A stretch of DNA of 64,000 nucleotides from assembly GCA_033725935.1 (NCBI GenBank), contig MU867120.1, positions 62,001 through 126,000 of the forward strand, in the 5' to 3' direction. Source of the DNA: Cladorrhinum sp. PSN259 (Eukaryota > Ascomycota > Sordariomycetes > Sordariales > Podosporaceae). How positions within the stretch are numbered: position 1 is the stretch's first letter; each line of letters opens with the position of its first letter. Positions 57,301 through 64,000 of this stretch are shown in pieces. Under the pieces are notes generated by a model. It was not told the DNA's origin and did not search any database. It saw only the letters and a list, made by a program, of their open reading frames with translations. Made by a program: the position numbers and the translations under genes.

Positions 57301-58104
57301 ATGGCAACCCCCGTCCACTGTCTCTACTGCTTCGAGGTCCTCTCAGCCGACCTCGAACACCGCAAGGCACTCACCCTCTCCCAAGTCCAAAAATCATACT
57401 CCGAATACTTGGTCGCCTCCTCCGCAGAAAAGAAGCAACTCCCCGCCCTCCGTCGCCTAGCAGACACCTCTTCCTCCTCCGCATCCTCCTCTTCGTCCAG
57501 CTCCTCCCTCTCCCTCTCAAGCTCAACGCCCGCAACCTCCCTCTCCTCAACCCCCTCTTTGCCATCCGAAGAGGAAGAACTCGCAGACTCGCCCCTCTTC
57601 GTGACGTGGAACATCGCGCACCCCAGACACGGGCACAACCTCCGCGGCTGCATAGGAACCTTTGAGCCCCAGCCGCTGGACGAAGGCCTCTCCTCCTACG
57701 CACTAATTTCCGCCCTGCAGGACATGCGCTTCAACCCCATCACTCTCAAGGAGTTACCATTGCTGCAGGTCGCCGTAACACTGCTCACCAATTTCGAGGA
57801 AGCCTCGGACGCGATGGACTGGGAACTGGGCAAGCACGGCATCCGAATCTCGTTTTACCACCACGGAAAGAGGTACGGGAGTACTTACCTGCCTGATGTG
57901 GCTGTCGAGCAAGGGTGGGATAAGGAGGAGACGCTCACCAGTTTGATGAGGAAGGCTGGGTGGATGGGGAGCAAGCACAAGTGGCAGGAGGTCGAGCTGA
58001 AGGTTGTTAGGTACCAGGGGAAGAAGGAGAGCTTGGAGTATGACGAGTACAAGAGGTGGCGGGATTGGGTTGATCGGAGGAATGGTGAGGAGGAGGTGAA
58101 GTAA
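57301..58104 (+). CDS. AMMECR1-domain protein
   Basis: A single exon of 267 codons, with the ATG in a strong A-rich context (AAAACAATGG). The N-terminal HCLYCFEVLSADLEHR and the core LFVTWNI, HNLRGCIGTFEPQPL, ALQDMRFNPIT, LLTNFEEASDAMDWELGKHG, ISFYHHGKRYGSTYLPDVA and WKEE-like end match the conserved AMMECR1 family. LRGCIGT is its signature. A Ser-rich insertion of about 40 residues (57470-57560) is extra relative to animal proteins. The family is near-universal in eukaryotes and archaea with an uncertain biochemical role; human AMMECR1 is linked to a syndromic disorder. Confidence 0.92.
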   Translation: MATPVHCLYCFEVLSADLEHRKALTLSQVQKSYSEYLVASSAEKKQLPALRRLADTSSSSASSSSSSSSLSLSSSTPATSLSSTPSLPSEEEELADSPLFVTWNIAHPRHGHNLRGCIGTFEPQPLDEGLSSYALISALQDMRFNPITLKELPLLQVAVTLLTNFEEASDAMDWELGKHGIRISFYHHGKRYGSTYLPDVAVEQGWDKEETLTSLMRKAGWMGSKHKWQEVELKVVRYQGKKESLEYDEYKRWRDWVDRRNGEEEVK

Positions 58105-58803
58105 GAAAGGAATTTTTTATAGATAATAGATGAGCGAAATAGAAGCGTGGGAGTACTGGGCATACAAGGTAAAGAACATGGGAACATGGGTATTGGAAAT
58201 GGCGTAATGATATGGGGTATTTTGGTTAATTATTAGAGAAGAGGTGGAATAACATGGGGGATGAGATGACACGAGGATATTCAAGGTAGCTTAATGAATG
58301 AACGACTTTTCAAACCATTCTGCAGACTGAACATATTCATTTCATGAGCGGTTTTTGAGATGATATTGAGTAACTCAATGACATTAGACATAGGGGCCTA
58401 GCAGAGAGCAACCCAGAGCAAAGGAAATACTACGCGTATATCAAGTCTCAAGCAAAACACCCCTTGAGTTGGGGAATTATATATGTACATAAAACTGAGC
58501 TAGGAATAAAACAGACGGGTGGTTGCTTTTTGTTACATAAAATCCAAACAAAAACGCCCAAGAAGGTGGTATCCATGCGCTTAAATGACAAGTCGACTCC
58601 AACAAATGGGTAATAAGAAAAAAAAAAAGAGCAATGATAAATCAACCCATCCATCCGCTTGCTCGCTCGACTGATGGTCTCCAGGACGCACCTTTTATCC
58701 TGTTCTTCTGCGAAGGTATACCCAACACCATGCATATCCCTTTTTCCAACCTTCTTCATATCCCAACTTCCTAAACCAAAGACAACTTCTCTCTCCAAAA
58801 AGC
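58105..58803. other. Convergent intergenic region
   Basis: 699 bp between AMMECR1 (+) and the Ras-like gene (-). No coding frame or structured feature recognised. Confidence 0.5.
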
Positions 58804-59607
58804 CTACCAACACCTCAACTTTCTCCAAAATCCACCACCACCACTCTTACCTATCCTCTTGCCACCCTCAGTACTAACACCCCTCATCCTCTCCGCCTCC
58901 TTCTCCGCATCAGGCAGCGGAGTCAGAGGCTTCGTCATCCCCCTCCTATTCGCGTCCATCCCATTCGCACTCATCTCAACCATCCTCCTGGCCTCAACGA
59001 CCCTCCTAACAATCAACGCAAAGGTTTCCTCAATATTGACCTCCAACCTCGCAGACGTCTCCATGAACCCGCACCCCTGACTTCTCGCCCACTCCAGCCC
59101 CATGGCAGCACTAACCTGCCTCTGCTCGCTCAAATCGCATTTGTTACCCGCCACTATCTTGACCGGGGGCACCGTCCCGCCCACGTTTCCCACTATACCC
59201 GCCTTGCGCGCCCTCGCGGCGTTATCGAGTCTAGTCTCAGCTTCCATGTCTATTAAGTCGTTAAAGTACTGCAGCTGATTCAGCGACTCCAGGCTCGTGA
59301 TGTCGTAGACGAGCAAGAAGGCGTCCGACGACAAATTGGAGGCCGCCCACATCCCGCGGTACTCTTCCTGTCCCGCCGTGTCCGTGAGGCTCAAGTGGTA
59401 GACTACGCCGTCGATTTTTCGCGTGATTGAGTACGAGTCTTCGATTGTCGGGTCGTATTCTTCTGTCCATTGGGAGCGGACGAGACGTAAAGTTATCGAG
59501 GATTTACCGCAGCCTCCGTCGCCGCAGATTGTTATGGAGATTGGGACTGGGGATTGGTCGGAGGGGGGCCCTGATTGGGGGGAGGAAGGGGAGGTTGGTG
59601 AGCGCAT
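58804..59607 (-). CDS. Ras-like small GTPase with atypical C-terminus
   Basis: A single exon of 267 codons. The longer frame upstream starts with TTG, so the ATG at 59607 (A at -3) is used. G boxes are present: GDGGCGKSS (P-loop; Cys where Ras has Val14), YDPTIEDSYSI (switch I, Ras/Rap type), LTDTAGQEEYRG (switch II with the catalytic Gln), AGNKCDLS and METSARLE. Between switch II and NKCD there is an insertion of roughly 20 residues (LDNAARARKAGIVGN). The extension after the G domain is about 65 residues and ends KLRCW, so there is a Cys two from the end but no CAAX, CC or CXC prenylation motif. Membrane attachment, if any, must differ, or the last exon is missed. Confidence 0.88.
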   Translation of the reverse strand: MRSPTSPSSPQSGPPSDQSPVPISITICGDGGCGKSSITLRLVRSQWTEEYDPTIEDSYSITRKIDGVVYHLSLTDTAGQEEYRGMWAASNLSSDAFLLVYDITSLESLNQLQYFNDLIDMEAETRLDNAARARKAGIVGNVGGTVPPVKIVAGNKCDLSEQRQVSAAMGLEWARSQGCGFMETSARLEVNIEETFALIVRRVVEARRMVEMSANGMDANRRGMTKPLTPLPDAEKEAERMRGVSTEGGKRIGKSGGGGFWRKLRCW

Positions 59608-61538
59608 TTTTGGATGTTTGGTATTTGATTTAGGAGGGTGCGGGATGAACCGCTTTGGCTCGGTGAGGGTTTGTCGCGACAAGAAAGTTCTGGCGTTGAG
59701 TGGTTGTGAAATTGCGGTTTAATCGTTAACTTTCAAGAAAAGCGCGGGATCTCCGCAAAACCGTAGAAATTTGTGTAGGTAGGTATCGAGAGAGTGTGTA
59801 GAGAATGTTTAGAACCAAAAAAATAATAATAATAAAAATCGGGGGCTGCCACAGGTGAATGAAAGAGAGTGTGCGGCTGGCCTCCCTGTCTTCAATGTGT
59901 GTGTCGAATGTGTGAAGAAGAAAGATTCCAGATTGTTTGACTCCCCCCGGGCGCGTTGTAATTCAAGCGAACAACCAGGTGGGGCAGTCGCGACGTCACT
60001 AGCAAACAAGCTGGCCCTGAATTCAGGGGTAACCCTCTTGTTCAAGGCGAAAGGCAAGCAAGCAACCGTGGCACCTGCAGACGCCAGAAGCGGAGAAGCA
60101 GCTGAGGAATGGGAAGTGGAGTAAAATAATAGAGCTGAAAAAGGAACCTTTTTTTCCTCAGGAAAGAGAGGAAAGATGATGAGGAGAAATCGAGATTCAA
60201 AAGAGATGTATGTTTTCGCTTTCTTTTTCTTTCTTTCTACTCCTCATCGGTTTTTTCATTTTACTTTGTTCCTTTCGGGGTCCCAAGAAATGATTTTAAC
60301 CAATTGGTCCGTGCTGATATCAGTCCCCGGGTCCCTTTCCCTCGTGGGAATATTTCCTGGGAACCCTTGCAAACCCGAAAAAAGGTGCTTGTGCGCAATG
60401 TGACAATTGATTGTGCACTTGCATGGGAGTCCGAATTGTCACAATTTCCCACGCTTGACTTGTCGGGATTTCCGTTCATGTCCCGATGGTGTGGTCTAGA
60501 CGCATGAAGGATTTATCAATCAGATCATTTCGGTTTGTGATCTACGCCAACCGTTTTTTGTGCATACTATGGTACACATCTGCCCGCATGACGCACGGGG
60601 TCTTTTGCTGTTGAAGATAACCCACTCACCAATACAATTTCTTATCACTTTTAAAATGTCCTATTCTGGATATCTGGGCCGAAAGTACGACGGTATCACA
60701 AAAGTCGTAGCATGCGGGGTGTCCCTTCCCTCTCTTTCTCCTCCGACTCGGTGATGGATTGATCTATTGATACCGACAATGTCTCTTGAGGTTCCATTCC
60801 CAAGGACCTTTTCTATGCTGCGAACCCAGCGAGGCAGCGATCATCAGACCCTATGTTTCAAACAAGTAGTTTTGTTTCGTTTTTTGACAGAAAATGGAAA
60901 CGATGCACGCACATGCGAGCTGCGTCTTCGGGGCTTAATTGAGTTTCCCTGATTATATTACCATCCAGCAGTCACGCAGGAGGTCAATACGCTTCCGGGA
61001 AACGCAATTGTTTCGTCGGCCCTTCAGAGACAGAAATCCAGACTCACCCAAAACATCTCAACCACCCACCCCTTTGTTTCCAAGCGATGAGGTCATCTTG
61101 CGACAGCGTTCGGTTTAGCAGCCGATTGGGGGCCGCCGTGCCTTTTTCCAACCGTTGCATCAGCTAAGATGGCGCCGGCGGTGGTGGACCGTTGAGAAAA
61201 AACGATGCGCTAGAATCCGATGGCTATGACTAAAATGCCTCTCCAGGGAATCCCACAATCCCACAATGGCATCCCACGCCTCGGTTGCGCATCGCTCCCG
61301 AAAGTCAAGGTGAAGTGGACACCCGGCTCGGAGATGTCGGCTGGTTGAAGCGGAGACCCGTGGCGGAGCGTTGACGGGCACGGAGGCTCCATTTACAAAA
61401 ACTTTGCTTCCAGGATTCTTCGCCGTTTGAGTCACTGACTTGCTCCATCTCTGTGACCCTCTTTGCATCTATAAACCCCAATCCCGTAGGTTTCCATTTT
61501 CTCTGATCAACCAACTTCAAAAAAAAAATATTAAAAAA
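59608..61538. other. Divergent promoter region, Ras-like / decarboxylase
   Basis: 1.93 kb between two starts on opposite strands. A TATAAA at 61470 serves the decarboxylase. A-rich stretches and T-rich patches near 60220-60260 are visible. No gene recognised in it. Confidence 0.5.
61470..61475 (+). promoter_or_regulatory. TATA box of the PLP decarboxylase gene
   Basis: TATAAA, 69 bp before the ATG at 61539. Confidence 0.5.
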
Positions 61539-63196
61539 ATGAATGGAATCAAGGGGACCGTGCTCCTGAACAGGGCCAGTGAGGTGGAACATGTAAGTGG
61601 AACCCTGTCAGTTATATGCTATAGAATATATATTAATGATATACGCATTGGTGTGTAGCTCATCGACGCCGTCAAGCAGCTCATCATCCCCTTCATCAGG
61701 GATGCAGATGAAGCAGTTCCGTCAAGAGCTGCGGGAGAGCTGCTCCCCAACAAGGATGGTAGCATCAAAAACGCCCTAGTAGAGTCTAAGAGACCAGAAG
61801 AACTGCTCAAGGAGTTGGGATTATCTCTACCGATTGTAGGGCGTGGTGAGGAAGGTCTCCTCCAAACCATCAAGGATATCCTCCAACACAGCGTCAACAC
61901 ATGGGACCAAGGTTTCATGGATAAGCTCTATGCTAGTACCAATGCTGTATGCTTTCCCTCCCCCCTTTCCCCTCATTTTCATCTACTGACATTGTGCAGG
62001 TCGGCGTAATCTCCGAACTCCTCCTCTCAGTCCTAAACACAAACCTCCACGTCTACCAAGTCTCCCCAGCTTTGACCTTGATAGAAAAACACACTGCCAA
62101 ATCCCTGGCCGCACTTTTCGGCTTCACGGGCCCAAGAGCAGGAGGCGTAACCTGCCAGGGAGGGTCCTCTTCAAACCTAACCTCAATCGTTATTGCGAGA
62201 AACACTCTTTTTCCTGCCTCCAAAATAACCGGCAACCCACCAGACCTCGTCCTCTTCACTTCAGAACACGGCCACTACTCGGTCGAGAAAGCGGCGGTAA
62301 CCTGCGGGTTTGGCTCTTCAGCAGTCTGGTCCGTACCCGTTCATCCCGTCACGGGACAAATGATCCCTTCTGAACTCCGCAACCTCGTCTTAAAGGCCAA
62401 AGAGGAAGGGAAAAGGCCATTCTACGTCAACGCCACTGCCGGAACTACAGTACTAGGTTCGTACGACCCCTTCGAGGAGATCTCGGCAATATGCAAGGAA
62501 TTCAATCTCTGGATGCACATCGACGCATCGTGGGGAGGGCCCGTTATATTCTCCGAGGTCCAGAAGCATAAGCTCAAGGGATCGCACCTGGCGGATTCTT
62601 TAACAGTTAACCCGCACAAAATGCTAAACGTGCCCGTTACTTGTTCCTTCCTTTTGGGACCGGACGTTGAGGGTGTGTTCCACAAGGCGAATACCCTGCC
62701 TGCCGGCTACCTCTTTCACTCTGAGGAAGCAGACGACGATTATGAAAACAAAAGAGTGTGGGATTTGGCCGACTTGACGCTTCAGTGCGGAAGAAGGGGA
62801 GACGCGCTCAAGTTGGCGCTGAGCTGGATATACTACGGTTCTGAAGGTTTTAAGCGTCAAGTTGACGGCGCATTTGAGGTTGCGGGCTACTTGGCTCAGT
62901 TACTGAAGGAAAGAAATGATGAATTTGTTTTGGTGTCTGAGGACCCCGCGCCTTGCTTGCAGGTGTGCTTCTATTATGCACCCGGGGGCAAAGTGACGGA
63001 GGATAAGAGGGAGAATAACAGACGGACCAAAGCGATGGTTGAGAAGTTGATTAGACGGGGGTACATGGTTGATTATGCGCCGGGAAGGTGGGGAAGCTTC
63101 TTTAGGGTGGTGGTTAATTGTCAGACTTTGAGGGGGACGGTTGAGGGGCTGGTTAGGGGGTTGAGTGAGGTTGGGAGGGAGGTTGTTGAGTGCTAG
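61539..63196 (+). CDS. Group II PLP-dependent amino-acid decarboxylase
   Basis: Three exons (61539-61592, 61659-61946, 62000-63196) encode 512 residues. Features of the GAD/cysteine-sulfinate/aromatic-acid decarboxylase group are present: TCQGGSSSNLTSI (cofactor phosphate loop), SEHGHYSVEKAA, NATAGTTVLGSYDP, MHIDASWGGP (Asp for the pyridine nitrogen) and the PLP Lys in TVNPHKMLNVPVTCSFLL. The NPHKM form is shared by glutamate and sulfinate decarboxylases more than aromatic ones. The mature chain ends in a small C-terminal domain. The substrate (glutamate, cysteine sulfinate, aspartate) cannot be set from sequence alone. No transit peptide; cytosolic. Confidence 0.92.
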
Positions 63197-63484
63197 ACAT
63201 AATAGAGTAGTAGTCGTTTAGATTTATAGATCTGTGTTTACATGTACAATAGTGATGGAGTCAAATAAAGTAACGTGTATGTGCAGTAACGTGTATTTTT
63301 GCATTTCAAAAAAGACTTGATAGATACCAATTTGCATACGCAATCAACCTCCGTAGGTTTAAAGAGGAGAAACAATCTCAATCTCAAATCATGAGCAGGA
63401 CCGTCCTGTTGCCTTCGGTCTGTTGTTACATATTTCCAACCATCCACCCCATTCTCAGTTCGAGATATTATGCATAAGGATGAT

Positions 63485-64000
63485 TTAGATCTCATTCTGC
63501 TTCTTGCGGAGCTCATAAACCTTGAGAGCCTCCTCAGCAGCCTTTACACCGCTGAGAACCATGGCACCAAAGGTAGGACCTGCCAAAACACAGCACCAGT
63601 TAACAAAACCAAAACTATCAATCATAAGGGGGAGCGCAAGAGTCAAATCTTACCCATGCGATTAGCACCATCAACCTCGCTCAACTCCATACCGCCAACA
63701 ACCAACCCGGGGACAATCTCCCTAGTCCTCTTGACAATCGCATCCTCGGCCATGCCCATGTCGAGTCCCCTCATACCGCCCAACTGCTCCAGCTGCTTCA
63801 TGCTGACCAGTCTCTTGACGCTAAAAGCACCAAAGGGGCCATCGTGACCCGTCATGCTAATCACGACGTTGCTGTTGATGGTGTTTGGGTCCATGCAAGA
63901 CTGATCGTCGTGGTGCATGGACACCAGAGTCCAGTTGGTAACCACGCCGGCAATCCTGATGTCACCCGTCTCCTTGTCCTGTCTGGTAATCAGATCCTCG
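63485..64000 (-). CDS. THI4: Thiamine thiazole synthase THI4 (3' part; continues past window)
   Basis: The last two exons are in the window: 64000-63654 (cut by the edge) and 63579-63485, with a 74-nt intron between. About 145 C-terminal residues are visible. They include the family block WTLVSMHHDDQSCMDPNTIN, whose Cys (codon at 63895-63897) is the residue that donates its sulfur in fungal THI4, making it a single-turnover enzyme. VISMTGHDGPFGAFSVKRL, MRGLDMGMAEDAIVKR, VVGGMELSEVDGANRMG and PTFGAMVLSGVKAAEEAL follow. The enzyme makes the thiazole half of thiamine from NAD and glycine. The 5' end, where a fungal TPP riboswitch intron may occur, lies outside the window. Confidence 0.94.

Noticed and set aside
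59608..59682. N-terminal extension of the Ras-like protein
   Set aside because: The longer frame starts with TTG, not ATG.
1..64000. CRISPR arrays, rRNA genes, intact transposons
   Set aside because: No regular spaced repeats, no rRNA-like sequence and no transposase or reverse-transcriptase motifs seen; the tandem repeats present are degenerate minisatellites or simple repeats.

Overview
The window is eukaryotic nuclear DNA from a filamentous ascomycete (Pezizomycotina). A Sordariomycete, perhaps one of the Sordariales, fits best, but that is an inference from gene content and style, not a database match. Most introns are short (44-86 nt) GT-AG introns with CTAAC/CTGAC-like branch sites. 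Genes lie on both strands, about one per 3 kb, separated by long gene-free spacers rich in A-, C- and AC-tracts. Several families are characteristic of fungi: a grainyhead/CP2-type regulator, a Zn2Cys6 regulator, TMA16, Kes1-type OSBP, Vps74, a questin-oxidase-like protein, GPI-anchored wall protein and THI4. No rRNA, tRNA, CRISPR array or intact transposon was recognised.

Layout, left to right. 1-4243: long upstream region with three perfect TGACGTCA sites, a TATA box and a uORF. 4244-6908 (+): CP2/grainyhead-like transcription factor. 6909-12366: 5.4 kb gene-free convergent interval ending in a degenerate repeat. 12367-15275 (-): four-exon 756-aa protein of unknown function. 18465-20008 (+): oxysterol-binding protein. 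21146-22371 (+): Vps74/GOLPH3. 23984-25775 (-): SURF6/Rrp14. 26389-28784 (-): exonuclease 1, divergent from TMA16 (29676-30403, +). 32274-32988 (+): small Cys-containing protein behind a strong TATA promoter. 33503-34464 (+): Mam33/p32. 35304-37238 (+): LCCL-domain membrane protein. 37526-39981 (+): Zn2Cys6 transcription factor. 41356-42600 (-): questin-oxidase-like protein. 45360-49168 (+): large GPI-anchored Ser/Thr-rich repeat protein. 49747-50535 (-): HNH protein, divergent from a HAD dehalogenase-like protein (50851-51570, +). 51668-52839 (-): four-pass membrane protein. 55198-55462 (-): 65-aa secreted peptide precursor with a Kex2-type site. 57301-58104 (+): AMMECR1. 58804-59607 (-): atypical Ras-like GTPase. 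61539-63196 (+): PLP-dependent decarboxylase. 63485-64000 (-): 3' part of the thiazole synthase THI4.

These are mainly housekeeping genes: ribosome biogenesis (SURF6, TMA16), Golgi/lipid PI4P biology (OSBP, Vps74), DNA repair (EXO1), mitochondria (Mam33) and thiamine synthesis (THI4). Lineage-specific surface, secreted and regulatory genes are mixed in. I do not see one multi-gene system or a biosynthetic cluster. The items most worth following are short spliced genes that single-frame ORF calls miss (65-aa secreted peptide, 95-aa Cys protein), the repeat-built surface protein, the orphan 756-aa gene whose 3' end is built from a repeat that also fills its flank, and the GTPase with no normal prenylation motif.

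Exon boundaries were read by hand from splice consensus and reading-frame continuity. Every multi-exon model given here keeps frame from its start codon to its stop or, for THI4, to the window edge.
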